Positions 35,340 through 47,003 of a DNA stretch of 64,000 bases are shown one piece after another (the stretch's first letter is position 1; each line of letters opens with the position of its first letter). The stretch is from the NCBI GenBank assembly GCA_036674765.1, contig JARVKI010000002.1, positions 1 through 64,000 of the forward strand, given 5' to 3'. The notes beneath the pieces are model-generated. The model saw only the letters and a list, made by a program, of their open reading frames with translations, was not told the DNA's origin and did not search any database. This DNA comes from Seiridium cupressi. Taxonomy: Eukaryota > Ascomycota > Sordariomycetes > Amphisphaeriales > Sporocadaceae. The position numbers were made by a program, and so were the translations under genes.

Positions 35340-38090
35340 ATGGAGGTTCTCAGCACACTTGGAGAGACGCCAAAAAGGCCAACCTCAACCTATCCTGCGC
35401 ACTTCCCACCCTCGCCACCAGATACTGCAACCAACACCAGAGAGCCGAGCTCTGACGGCGAGTCGATTGTGTCGGGGCCGTCTTGTGACGTTGATGAGGA
35501 TGTTCTCCTCGGCTCGAAGGCATATCCTCTACCTCCGAGTTCAAAGCCAGATAATAGAGTCCTGGTGGAAGATCTGAAAACTCCAGATAGCCACGTTGAA
35601 CGCGATCCTCGCCTTATCCGCCTCACTGGAGTCCACCCTTTCAACGTCGAAGCACCTCTTAGTGATCTCTTTGATGAGGGGTTCTTGACTTCCAAAGATC
35701 TCCATTATGTTCGGAACCATGGCGCCGTCCCGAGAGTCGAGGATTCCGAGATTATGAACTGGGAATTCACGATCGAGGGCATGGTGGAGCAGCCAATGAA
35801 GTTGACTCTTGCAGAGCTGATTAAGAGTTATGAGCAAGTCACGTATCCAGTGACTCTTGTATGTGCGGGAAACAGAAGGAAGGAACAGAACGTTGTCAGG
35901 AAGACAAAGGGGTTCTCTTGGGGAGCAGCGGGCTTATCGACAGCTCTATGGACAGGCGTCGTTATCGGTGATGTGCTCAGGAAGGCAAGACCAAAACGAG
36001 GAGCAAGATATGTATGCTTCGAAGGAGCAGACAAGTTGCCAAATGGATACTATGGTACTTCGGTCAAGATGAACTGGTGCTTAGATCCAAATCGCGGCAT
36101 CATGTTGGCGCACCGAATGAATGGCGAGACACTCCACCCCGATCATGGCAAGCCGTTACGAATCATCATACCGGGTCAGATTGGCGGCCGCAGTGTCAAG
36201 TGGTTAAAAAAGATTGTTGTTACTGCAGAGCCAAGTGATAACTGGTATCACATCTACGACAACCGGGTTCTCCCCACCATGGTCGACCCAGAACAAAGTG
36301 CAAATCTACCGGACACTTGGAAGGATGAACGTTATGCGATATACGATCTTAACACTAACAGTGCGACATGTTACCCAGCACATGAGGAACGATTATCGAT
36401 CACAGCGGACTCCTACAACGTGCGTGGCTATGCATATGCAGGAGGCGGTAAACGTATCACCAGGGTTGAAGTCACTCTAAACAAGGGACGAACTTGGGAG
36501 TTAGCAGATATTTCTTACCCTGAGGACGAATATCGCTTGGCGCAGGAGGGAGATCAACTTTATGGCGGACGCCTAGATATGTCATGGAGGGAAGCCTGCT
36601 TCTGCTGGTGTTTCTGGAGTCTGAGTGTGCCAATTTCATCATTACAACAGGCTGATGATGTTATGGTCCGAGCGATGGACGATTCGATGATGGTCCAGCC
36701 TCGAGACATGTATTGGAGTGTTCTCGGTATGATGAACAACCCGTGGTTTCGAGTAGTGATACACAAAGAGGCTCATGGGCTACGATTCGAACATCCGACG
36801 CAGCCGGCACTGATGCTGGGTGGGTGGATGGAGCGTGTCAAGAAAGCTGGCGGTAATCTCTCCAATGGTAATTGGGGTGAGCGTGTGGCCGGTGAAGAAG
36901 ACGTGGTTGTTCAAGAGGAGCCGGTGAAAGAGATCTGCATGACCAAGAAGGATGTGAGCAGGAGTATCACGATCGAAGAACTCCGCGCCCACGATGGTGA
37001 AGAGGAACCGTGGTTCGTGGTCAAGGGTCAGGTCTATAATGGAACGAAATTTCTCGAAGGGCATCCCGGTGGCGCCGCCTCCATCTTTGGTGCAGCAGGC
37101 CAAGACGCCACCGAGGAGTTTTTGGCTATTCGTAAGCTTCAAGGCATTCCTACCCGTAAAGTTCCATGCTGACATCATGAAGACAGCGAAAACGCGAAAG
37201 CGATGATGCCCGAATATCATATCGGAACCCTCGATGAGGCGTCGAAAGCTATATTGGAGAGGGGTGAAACGATAGTCGAAGAGAACGATGTGCCACGAGA
37301 TGTATTCCTTCAAGCAAAGGTTTGGTCAAGAGCCATCTTAACAGCCAAGAGGAATGTGTCGGCAGATACCAAGATCTTCACATTCGATCTCGAGCATCCT
37401 TCCCAAACAGTCGGACTACCAATTGGCCAGCACCTTATGATGCGGTTGCGGGACCCGGTGACGCGCGAAGCCATTATCAGGTCATACACGCCCATATCAG
37501 AGAACATCGAACAAGGCAAGCTTCATGTCCTGGTGAAGGTCTACTACGACACCCCGGGTCGGAAGGGAGGCAAGATGACACAAGCTCTAGACGCTATTCC
37601 TGTTGGCCACTTTGTCGACTTCAAGGGCCCCACTGGAAAGTTCGAGTATCTCGGCCGCGGCATGTGCTCACTATCTGGCGCTCAGCGCAAGGTGAAACGC
37701 TTCATCATGATCTGCGCCGGCTCTGGCATTACGCCTATATTCCAAGTTCTCCGAGCCGTGATGAAGGACCCAGAGGACACTACACGCTGTCTCGTCCTCA
37801 ATGGAAACAGGGTGGAGGAGGACATCCTCTGCAGAGATCAGCTTGACACCATGGTACTTGGTAACGAGCGAAAGTGCAAGTTGCTGTACACACTAAGTAA
37901 GCCAGAGCCGAGCTGGGCGGGACTCAGGGGCCGTATGAATCAGGACCTGCTCGAGAAGGAGGTCGGGCCGTGGGAGACTATCAATGGAGAGGAGCTGGTG
38001 CTGGTCTGTGGCCCCGAGGCATTGGAAAAGAGCGTGCATTCAATCTTGGCTGGAATGGGATGGAAAGACGAGGATCTCCTGTTCTTTTAA
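35340..38090 (+). CDS. niaD: Assimilatory nitrate reductase (NADPH)
   Basis: Two exons (35340-37131, 37183-38090) give 899 aa, the usual fungal length. The enzyme reduces nitrate to nitrite with NADPH in the cytosol. After a variable N-terminus of about 90 residues comes the molybdopterin domain with its essential cysteine (TLVCAGNRR) and GTSVKMNWCLDP, PGQIGGRSVKWL; then the dimerisation domain (MVQPRDMYWSVLGMMNNPW); a cytochrome b5 domain with the heme ligand in FLEGHPGG; the FAD domain (RSYTPIS); and the NAD(P)H domain (CAGSGITPIFQVLRA, CGPEAL). The second heme-ligand histidine codon is split by the only intron (C at 37131, AC at 37183), giving EEFLAI-HSENAK. Regulation by nitrogen GATA factors is suggested by motifs upstream. 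Nitrite reductase and a nitrate transporter are not adjacent. Confidence 0.96.
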
Positions 38091-38690
38091 GCAGGCTGCC
38101 AGAATTTCAAGGGGCGGGGAATCGACCTCGGAGCATTCTGTGGGTTCAGTGGGGATATCCTGGGTCTCGCATATGGGCAATGGGATGTGCAACAGGATGT
38201 GAAAACGGATTGCGTACATATAGTTATGTGGTTTGGTGGGAGCTCGGTGTCGTATATGTAGCACCTGGCTATTTTCTGCAGCGGATTGAACCCCAGCGCG
38301 TTACCTGTTTAGCGGTGCTTTCCTTTACACCGCTTTTAAATTGAAGAGAGCGAACTGTTCATACAGAGATCTTCCCGCACGACAAATGTGGTGAACTTGG
38401 TTGACTATCTAGTCCTCTAGTTTCTAGCATATAATTAGCGAATATTTAACGGTCCTGTATCCTGGTACAAAGTATATTGTTGTTGCACGAAGAAGAAATG
38501 AGAAAACTGTAATCTAAGCTATTGGAGCGGCGCCTTATAAGCGCCGCGCTAGCAGCGTTTAGGAGGCGTCTTGGTGCCGTGGCAGAATACAATGAACGTT
38601 ACGAAGTCCAAATATATCGCCGGGCATCCTTTAAGAAGGCTGGCTCATCATTCCACGAGTCATATCCTCAATTAAACACAGTCCTAATCC
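38091..38690. other. Intergenic, nitrate reductase 3' flank
   Basis: This lies between convergent genes. No gene is seen, and there is no obvious terminator beyond ordinary AT-rich stretches. Confidence 0.45.
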
Positions 38691-39908
38691 CTATGATTTC
38701 GTATCCACTACCCAATAGACTTGGACTCGCATCAGGGCTGGGTTGAGCAATCTGGCTAGCCAAACAGATATTTCAAGTTCTGTTATGTCGACATTGTCTG
38801 ACGCGTCGAGGTATATAATTGGATCAGCGAGAGGCGGAATACTATCATTCCACATTAGCTGCTTGTTCTCTTCCACCCCCCCTTGAGGGGTAACTGTATT
38901 TATAACGTGCAGGTAGGCACCAAAAAGTTACTTACGGTGGGTGGATCATCAAACGGCAATCGCAGTTATTACCGCTCAAGTGCCATCTACGGTGATCTCT
39001 GAGAAATCTAGCGTACGCAATGAACCCATCCTTGTCAATTGTGGTATTGCCCAGGTCGAAATGGAGGCCACAATTGGCGTCTCGGACGTTCATGACCATA
39101 TATATGCGTCGAAGCGAGAGGAACCTAGCGATAATAGTATTTACATGCGAAATAATCCAGTTAGTGAAACCACTAAGCCGGTGCGCGTCTGCCGGTGGGC
39201 TGAGGTGGTTATCGAGCCGCACGGCGATTTTTCGCACATTCCGTACCCATTCGAGTGGCATGCCGACATTGAGATTCGTTAGGCTTGTCCTCACGTTTTC
39301 ATTGAGATTGTCGCTCAGGAATTGGAAGGGCCCAGTCCTATACGCTGGGATGGCACCGACCTAATGGATCTATCTGTTAGCCCTTTGTTGAAATGGGTGG
39401 ACGCGGTCAAGCAACGACGACTTACAAATTCCATGTCACCATATTCATTACTGAAGTAGAAGACATCATGGTGCAAGTTAACAAAGACGTACGCCGGCCT
39501 CTGTGCTGGTGAGCTTGTCTTGTACATGTTGCGGCGCCATCTATTCATATGTGTCATGCCCTGCTTTGCACCACGGGTGTCATGGGGTAGACGAATCCTG
39601 TGGTAGTACAAGCCCATTGATTGGGGCAATCCGACCAGATTCGGGACGCTCGCCCCCGCGAAGCGGTTGACGTTGATGAGACAGTGGAACGGATCGACGG
39701 AAATATACCCTCGCGGCATCCTCCAAACTGGTCGGCCAGAGCGTCCGCGGGATGGCCCGACATTGATTCTAAAATACTGGTGTACCACTTGGGGGTTATT
39801 GGAAGCATTGACATGCTCCCAGATGAGGTTCTGAAGCTCTGGTGGTAGAATTTCTATAGGGTATCTTGGCTCAGCAGCTGCTGGAGCTGCTGGTGCCAGA
39901 GCTGCCAT
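38691..39908 (-). CDS. 2EXR/F-box-like protein, C-terminus uncertain
   Basis: Exon 1 (39908-39426, ATG at 39908) contains YPIEILPPELQNLIWEHV near residue 20, which resembles the start of fungal 2EXR domains, whose proteins are often F-box-like. A GTAAGT intron leads to exon 2 (39360-38936), predicted alpha/beta with no catalytic motif. The last intron (38935-38894) has a good donor and acceptor, but with the G7 tract as written the frame closes after 16 codons at 38845. One fewer G would join a 61-codon protein-like frame ending at 38691 (IIYLDASDNVDITELEISVW). I therefore give the longer span. Function is unknown; such genes are numerous and fast-evolving in Pezizomycotina. Confidence 0.62.
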
Positions 39909-40567
39909 GATTCGAAAAGTGAAGTGCTTTGTGGAGCTCTGCAGCACAGGTGTTGACAGACCTTTATTGTATCATATGTCAAACTACATCTACTACTCAT
40001 ATGTGAGGGCCAAATGAGGGCTGATTAATGATAGGACTGAACACTCCCCAACTCGGGCTCAACACAGGGTTTTCGATATTAAATGACTGCCCAAGGCTTT
40101 GTCATCAAAAGTGTAGTTTTATCACAAAGGAGCAACATGTATATCAGGCCGGATTCGAAGATACACTAACCTCAAAACCTGACTTCTTTGTGTTGTTGGT
40201 TGTTGAGTAAGCTTGAATGATCTGAACTGCACCATATTGAGTGTGCTTTGTGCCCTTGTCTGTCAGCGCCCATGAGAAACATAGCAGTCCAAGTGGCTTT
40301 CTGCATGCGTATGGGATTTTGTCAAAGTCGCAATACAATCCGCGAATGGTCTATATGGAGCGTTTCCTGCTTCATCATGCGGCTTGCTCTATACTGGACA
40401 TGGAAAGATTACACAGATACGTGCAGAGGATTCTGGATTGGAGTATGATTAAGTATTATAAGTGTCCTATCTTGAGTAAATATTGGAACAAGAATCGAAC
40501 AATTGCACCAGGTTTCAATGCTCCATGGTAGCAAAATCATCATCGAGTGAGAGTAGACTGGTAGGGA
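39909..40567. other. Intergenic, no gene seen
   Basis: This lies between two minus-strand genes. Short frames at 40241-40531 have no family resemblance. Confidence 0.45.
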
Positions 40568-41171
40568 CTACCACTGCTTCTTGGCGTAGTCGGCAACACC
40601 ATCAATAACCTTGTCGGTGAAATCCTCGTTCTTGCGCTCGCCCTCACGACCCTCCTTGGAACCACCGCCGAGGAAAGAGCTCAGGCCACTGCCGCCCTCT
40701 GACTGCTCGTTGCGGCCAGAAGAGCCATGGCTAGAGTCTTCGTTGTCTCTCCGGGAGCTACTGTAGTTGTCGGAAGACGAAGTACCGTAGCTGTTGTCGT
40801 TGTCGCGACCAGAGCTGCCGTAGCTGTCGTCGTTGCGGCCGGAGTTTCCGCCATAGCTGGAATCGTCGTTGTCGCGGCGCGAGTTTCCACCGTATGAGTC
40901 TGAAGACGAGTTGCCATAGCTCGAGTCCTCATTATCACGGCGCGAGCTGCCGTAGGAGTCGGAGGAGTTGTTGCCGTAGCTGTTCTCGCGATCATTGCGA
41001 GATCCGCCAGCGCCCGAGGACTCGTTACCGTAGGACCCCGAAGAGCCGTAGGAGTCGTTGCCAGAGCGGTCTGAGACAAATCAGCTACTTGAAATTTGAA
41101 ATTGATGTTCTCTAATACTAACCGTTGTCACGGCCGCTGGAGCCGTAGTCGTTGTTGTCGTAGGAGCTCAT
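40568..41171 (-). CDS. DDR48-like Ser/Tyr/Gly/Asn repeat protein
   Basis: Two exons (41171-41123, 41070-40568) give 183 aa. The product begins MSSYDNNDYGSSGRDN and consists mainly of imperfect repeats of the type SYGSSxRRDNxD, with about nine SYG units alternating with RDN. The last 40 residues differ (GLSSFLGGG, then a charged stretch ending DYAKKQW). It is hydrophilic and should be disordered. The pattern resembles the DDR48 family of stress-induced proteins (SYGSSNND repeats in yeast) and related Ser-rich proteins of conidiating fungi. The other reading frame through the same repeats gives an Ala/Thr-rich frame (40681-41079) that I regard as a shadow, since the chosen frame has an ATG, a clean intron and a natural stop. 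Confidence 0.78.
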
Positions 41172-43332
41172 TTTGATGCGATGTACGGGGAATGGACTTC
41201 GTTTGGGATGAAGGTGAGGCTTGATTCGGGGAATAACTTGTTTGTTGTTGGGAATGATGATGATAGTTTGTTCCAGTCTGGAGGAGGTCAAGCCTTTATA
41301 CCCAAGTGACAGTCTATTGCCAGAGCCTCATCCTCCAAGGATGACTTCATCCCAACTAGCGAGCCCCTGCACGCATGGACACCGAAAGAGTACGTTGAAG
41401 TCATCGTGCACTATCAAATATAGCAGCTTGGCAACGGCATGGCCCTGCCTGCCATTAATTGACCTCTTTTGGTCAGCACTTTCCCAGAGACAGGGGCCTG
41501 TGCCCGGGTTATGCATAATATTGGACCGGGACGGCTGCGAATCAGACCAGGCCTTCGATCGTACACCCCACCGCCCGGCCGAGAGGGCAAACAAGATCTA
41601 GTAGTCCGCATCTGGCTATGTCCCTGGCACTCTCTTCTAGAAACAGCTCCTCGCTGGGATGTTTGCTTTGAAGAAGCTGCAATATTTATGCAGAGAGCGC
41701 AAGCGAGCCCGACTAAAAGTCCCCGAATCAGGGTTTCGGGGCATGCTACAGCTCCGATCATGTCGTATTGTGCACAATGAGATCAGAAATGACACCCGGG
41801 TCCGCTCGGAGAATATCTGACGGGCACGCTTTCCCTGGTTGTTGAGGCCTCGCGGGTAGTGTGGCCGAAAACTTGGATTTAGTATGACGCAAGTTACAGG
41901 GATTGTGGGCCCAGCTGGGGGCAGCCCGGGGTTGGCCCGAATATAGCAACGTGGGGGGCATTGTAGGACTTGGGCATCGCAGTTCTTTGGCACGTGAGGC
42001 AGAAAACATGCAAACACGAACAACAACAACGCAATCATACTCGGCTAATTACATGTAGGCATCGCTTTGATGCGCAGGGAAGGAGTTGATTGCCAGATCG
42101 TGGAAGAATTCTCGAGTAGCCCTCGGCTTCTTCGGCTCTTGGGGTCCAAATACTGGCCTGCCAAGCGACCACAGAACCTAGCTATCAGTTCCTCCAGCAT
42201 CATCGCCGGCTGGGCCAAACACAACCGTGATAAGTCCGGCTTGGCTGAAGAGGGTCGCATCGCACCATGAGGGGTCGCTGGTGAGAATGGGTGGCTTCTG
42301 CAAGGCATGTTATGCAGCGATCGCAGCCGTACGCACCAATTGGCCTTCCTTTTGCACGCCTAGAGAGGGCCGCTGAAGCAATACATGAGGCTCCCTATTT
42401 TTGAAGGTTCTGTGTTGCTCTGAGATATTGCGCAGCATTGAGCTCGGGTAGCGAATGGTCTGTTCGGTGGTTTCATTCCCAGCTTACAGGAAGCTGGGTA
42501 GGATGACAGCTCCTCGCCTCACTGGATAGTGCCACAGTGCAGAGATGCTTTCCCCGGCGTCGACAGGCAACGATGATGCATACTCTTTAGTTACGGTCAG
42601 GAGCGAAGCAATGTTGATGATTGAATGGACGCCCAGGTCTGAGCGAGATCCATGCGCAGCGATTCCTGGAATTTCAATTTCGACCCAAACGAAACCTTTG
42701 TGCCCGATTATAAAGGTCGGCCTAGAGGGTTCAGTGATGACTGCCCCATCTGCTGTCCATCAAGCTCCGAGGACCTCTACAGTTCCGTGAGATGCATTCT
42801 CCTCATCAGCCACGGGGGCCAGGACAATGTCGCCAGGCAGATCGTGCCTTGCAGCGTACCAGAGCACGATCACGCCAGCAGCAACACTGGCCGTCATGTT
42901 GAGGCATCATCTGCCTTCTATGACCTTTCTGCCATCCTTTTCTGCCAAGCGTCCACTCGGTGGGTTTGAAGCATAAGCTGCCAAGCTTGTTATGTCGATG
43001 TGGCCCATTGATTATCAACGTTTTGCCACCCCTCGATTTCTATGGAAATTGTAGAGCAGCCCTTGACTATCTGAGCGATCGGCGTTTCTTGACAGCACCG
43101 ATTTCTCTCGCCGTTTTTATTTGACGTTCATGAATTCTCGCGTCAATAGCTCTTCGCCCAAACCTGACGCTAACATCGTGGTATCTGCGCAGGTGAATTG
43201 GAAAGTTGATTTAACCTAGTGCTCGGTAGGTAATCAGTACCATGTTAGCCTGATACTCGATTATCTACGGATTCAAACCCGTCCAAGCCAACCGATGACT
43301 ACCTTTGCCTAGTTTTTCATACCATATTCCAC
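41172..43332. other. 2.2-kb gene-free stretch
   Basis: No convincing gene. The first kilobase is probably the promoter of the repeat protein. Small frames (for example 42545-42790 and 42652-42969) lack family features. No AT collapse or repeats are seen. Confidence 0.4.
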
Positions 43333-44181
43333 TTATGCACCAACTCTTTCTTGCCCAACTTTGGCAGCCTCGACCAAGGCGTCAACGGTCTCTTTAGGCT
43401 TGGACAGGTATGGCGAATGAGAAGCCTTCAGACGGATTTTCAATGCGCTTGGCGGGAATTGGCTGGCAGCTTGCTCCTGGAATGCAATTGGGATAGCTAC
43501 GTCGTCCTCGCAGAAGAAGTACGTGCAATCAATCTCTTTCCAAGGTTCGTATGTCGCGGTGCCGCTGAACACCGGGGATGACTGATGCCTGACGTCGGCA
43601 ATGATTTTTTTGCGAAGTTCTGGCTCAACATCATGATACATGACATCCATGTTTCCGATGTTCACATAGCCACTTTCTTTACCCATGTGACCGGAGAGCT
43701 TGTTCAGAGTCAGTCCACACCTTCATTATGATAGATGAATGTCACTGGAAATGTAACGTGCCTTCGAAGGAATCATCCACGGCATCCAGTTGTTTTCAAG
43801 CTGATCCAAGAGGCTCACGCCTTTGGGGTTCGCAAAGGCGGCCATATAGACAAACATGACGACGCCGCCTTTCTTCCCTGCCTGGGCTCTCTGCTTGTAG
43901 ACGAGGTTCTCTACAGCATTCCCGCCGACCATGCCACCATATGAGTGGATGACCAGAACGATCTGCTTCCCCTGATCTGCCAGTCTCTCAAGAGCGGCTC
44001 GGACGACCGCCACGTCGTCAGCGAGGCGCTTGTTTGGTGGCTCGGCGCCCACTGAAGGGTAGGCAATGGCCTCGGTCTCGTATCCCCGCGATGTCAGATC
44101 ATCGCGCACGATGTCAAAACAGCTTGGCTGGTGCCAAGCGCCAGGTGCGAATACAGTGGTTGGCAGGACGGAGGAAACCAT
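43333..44181 (-). CDS. Alpha/beta hydrolase (esterase-like)
   Basis: The start ATG is at 44181. The first exon encodes the N-terminal half of an AB_hydrolase fold: FAPGAWHQPSCF (oxyanion loop), the serine nucleophile in VIHSYGGMVGG, and a MAAFANPKG segment. An intron lies between about 43765 and 43690; its exact limits could not be reconciled with the frame. The second part carries YHDVEP, a CEDD acid motif (about 43510) and the catalytic His in KASHSPYLSKP. The layout matches small fungal esterases of the salicylate/methyl-ketone esterase-like group (about 260 aa). Substrate unknown. Probable cytosolic enzyme; no signal peptide is seen. Confidence 0.78.
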
Positions 44182-44379
44182 GGCTACTTTTGAGATTGAT
44201 GATGCTATAGGAAATCGAGACAGTGTGGCGGGCGCGGGGTCTCCATTCTTTAGACTTCCGGGTGACCTGTTTTAACTGGGCGCTTTGTGCACTATGGCGA
44301 CAAAACTCGGCATTTATATAATTGGATCAACTCAACACGGATAATGCACCTAGCACCAGGAAGTCCAAGTTAAAGAATT

Positions 44380-44550
44380 AATACTACCCCATATTATTTA
44401 TTAAATATACCAACGGATTTTTATTATAAAATCGAAAAGAAATCTTGAAATTTTAAAATTTTATATCAAAAGTAATTAGTCTATTTTGTGTGGACTCGTA
44501 TTTTTAAAAAATATTTTTATTTGTTTATAATCTTGGTACGCCTAGTATAG
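44380..44550. repeat. Small AT-rich island, probable degraded element
   Basis: About 170 bases are strongly enriched in A and T with long A and T runs, between normal-composition flanks. It is much shorter than the blocks at 1-600 and 6690-7270. Together with the adjacent hairpins it may be what is left of a mobile element, but no ends are identified. Confidence 0.4.
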
Positions 44551-44586
44551 GGTCTGAAAGTGATGTATTAGAAAGATGGTCTCCAG

Positions 44587-44700
44587 TTCCTCCGCGGAGC
44601 GGAGGGGCTGCTAATCTATCTAACTGTTATAGCTGGTGCCGGAGGTGCCAGCTGGCACGTGCACCCTGCTTGGTGTGGGGCCGCAGGCCCCCCACTGTAG
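44587..44700. repeat. Hairpin-rich GC segment, possible element end
   Basis: Within 115 bases there are three strong inverted repeats: CCTCCGC-GGA-GCGGAGG (about 44588-44604), the 14-base palindrome GTGCCAGCTGGCAC (about 44646-44659), and GGGGCC-GCA-GGCCCC (about 44678-44692). Dense GC hairpins beside an AT-rich island are a frequent feature of fungal non-autonomous element ends. A structured RNA is an alternative. The element type is not identified. Confidence 0.35.
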
Positions 44701-46055
44701 CGCATCAAATCTTGAGTTATACGGTGGCGGAATGCTGCGGCCTAAGAGAAGTGTCAATTCTTCACCTTGGACTCCTGGCACCTCAAAATTTCGGCAGTGG
44801 ATCACCACGAAGCTCGCACAAGGGGAAGGATGTCGGAGGTGACAATCCATGATCATCAGGTAAAAGACGCCTCCACCATTATTTGAAGCTCGGCTGTTTT
44901 ACCATGCACAAGGGACTGATATCAAAGCCTAGGGTTGCCTCTAAATTAGCAATAACCCCAAATACGGTTGTGGCATAATCCCAGATAAATTCACTAATGC
45001 ACTGTTCCGCAATATCTCCTAGGGATTTAATGTGGGGGCTGTCTCTCTTTTATTAATCTGCTAAGATCATCTTTCGACCACGCGATCAGTCGCATTGAAA
45101 CACCAGTCGGGCCTTAAATCTCATTGTCCTTCTTATGACGTGCCATTCGAGTGAGACACTTGTTCCAAGAATGTAATGGGTTCTGCTGTCCACACTCATC
45201 CTGCAAAAGCGGGGGAAAAAAAGATATATGAGCGGCACCACTATATCGAAGGACCAATTCGAGCCAGGCTGGAGAAAACCCCAGTCTGTTCGAAACTGGT
45301 CACCATTCTCCCGGGTACACGTAACTCAGAAAGTTTTCCGGGAGTTCGATGAGCCACCTATACTATGAACTACCTTGCAATGTAGCAAATGTGGGATGCG
45401 ACAGTACGCAGAACGCATGTTTCTGGCTTACGGTACCTGATATTATTAGCTACAAACTTACCATCCTGGTTTGGAGAAAAGAATAACCAAAATTATGCTG
45501 GTAAAGGTAGCTGAAATAGCAAAGGCAGCAATTGAACAACGGAGTGCACTCGGGAAAGGGAGCATATAGACATACCCTCGCCAAGACCCTTTACGGTGTC
45601 TGAAAAGATTAATACGGCATCCTGAGCATTTGAAAGAGGACGCTCTGAACAACGTTGGGGGACAAGTTGACTTATCTCATGACCGGGCCGCCGGATTACA
45701 TGCTCCGCCGCTCTATATTGGTCAATATTTGAAGGATGTCATGGCCTCGCGTTTCGCCAGGATATGGATTTTGTATAATGATTACACAAAGGGACTCCAA
45801 TCAATTGTTTGGGGGCCATTCAGGGTTCCTATGGTCAAAGAAATCGGCATCCCCGTCTTTATTTGTGTTCGAGAATATGGCATGACCATAGCTTTGTCCT
45901 GTCCCAGAAATAAAACCCGACATCCCCTTCGTGCGTGACATTATTATCGAGGGAAACCTGGTCTTCCATTCTAGCTGCAACAGGAACAGTTGAGTTGTGA
46001 TCTAGTACATTGTTCGCTTTCGCGTTTATATATAAAGAGCTTTTCATATATAGCA

Positions 46056-46592
46056 ATGGCGGGATCTATCCATTCACCGTCTTCCGAATCCTTGCCACTC
46101 CTGACATCTTCGAAAACACCTTCTTATTCCACAAGGAGCAGGCCAAAGTTAAGTCTTAGAACTGAGCAGCTAACTCCAATACCACCAACGTTGAAGAAAG
46201 ATCATTTTCACGGCAACAGTAGATCTGGGTTTGAGGAGACTCCTATCGTATCCGCAGCCACTTCGATCAAATGCGACTACTGCCTTCAAAATCATCTGCT
46301 TCATGATCTAGAGATGGGCAAGTTCCACGGCCATGAGATGCGTTCTGCGCGGAACGATGAATCCAACTACACCCGAGGCCAAGGCCATACGAGCTTGAGG
46401 CGACACTGGAGAAGATGTACCGAGAACACAGGCGCATTAGCAGTCCTCGAGTCCTTGATCAACATCCAGATGAAGCTCCTGTCTGTACTAGTACCAATGT
46501 TGTTATTAGTAGCCATATATGTCTACTTACTTCAAAATCATCGCAGGTATAACAGGACGAATACATTAGACAGCCCATTAGCTTTGAAATAG
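46056..46592 (+). CDS. Hypothetical protein with C-terminal membrane helix, 178 aa
   Basis: The ATG at 46056 starts a Ser/Pro-rich, basic N-terminal half (MAGSIHSPSSESLPLL). A short cysteine/histidine segment follows (KCDYCLQNHLLHDLEMGKFHGHE) that could bind zinc. One hydrophobic helix near residue 150 (MKLLSVLVPMLLLVAIYVYLL) is followed by about 16 residues. The topology is that of a tail-anchored or single-pass protein with the bulk in the cytosol. No family is recognised. An in-frame GTG-type extension exists further upstream, but the ATG follows a TATA-like stretch (46026-46035). Translation is not certain. Confidence 0.45.
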   Translation: MAGSIHSPSSESLPLLTSSKTPSYSTRSRPKLSLRTEQLTPIPPTLKKDHFHGNSRSGFEETPIVSAATSIKCDYCLQNHLLHDLEMGKFHGHEMRSARNDESNYTRGQGHTSLRRHWRRCTENTGALAVLESLINIQMKLLSVLVPMLLLVAIYVYLLQNHRRYNRTNTLDSPLALK

Positions 46593-47003
46593 TGCCCGCT
46601 TAGATCAACTCCACAAATCACTGTTTGTGGATCGGCATGGATCGGCAAGTATTTCTGAATATATTCTGGAAATTCAATGTTGCTAAAATAAGTCTTCCGT
46701 CCATAATCCAATAGCGTGACACGAAGAAAAAGGAGAAAAAAAGACTGTGTAACTGAGAACACGTACAATAAAATCATCAGAGGTCGCACCAGAATTACGT
46801 ACATGTACTTAGGTGAACTCATCATGTTTGCCGGACATAATCGGAGATAATGATCGCTGAAGCCGCCAAGATAGCGGCCGCGGCTCGTCATCGATTGCTT
46901 GTGTGGCAATGCAACACATGTTACATAGTAACCCGACGACCACATCGTTAATCGTTTTGACATCTGGATCGTTTTTACTCAAAGTTGCAGCCAATCAGTC
47001 ACG
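46593..47003. other. Intergenic, no gene seen
   Basis: Only short frames without recognisable features; upstream flank of the metallo-beta-lactamase-fold gene. Confidence 0.45.

Larger units (their letters stand above)
44182..46055. other. Gene-free region with AT island and hairpins
   Basis: It contains the hydrolase promoter, an AT-rich island at about 44380-44550 and a hairpin-rich stretch at 44580-44700, listed separately. The rest shows no gene; frames at 45458-45652 (minus) and 45630-45938 (plus) have no family resemblance. Confidence 0.4.

Noticed and set aside
37322..37846. 174-codon plus frame inside niaD exon 2
   Set aside because: Alternative frame of the flavin domain; no family features.
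40681..41079. Ala/Thr-rich minus frame (132 codons)
   Set aside because: Shadow in the wrong frame of the Ser/Tyr/Gly repeat gene; no ATG-intron structure.
43180..43290. tRNA-like TTCAAAC loop with short stem
   Set aside because: No acceptor stem or D-arm could be paired; the T stem is only four pairs.
44638..44860. Structured RNA (SRP or snRNA) suggested by hairpins
   Set aside because: No conserved box or loop motif was recognised; kept only as a possible element end.
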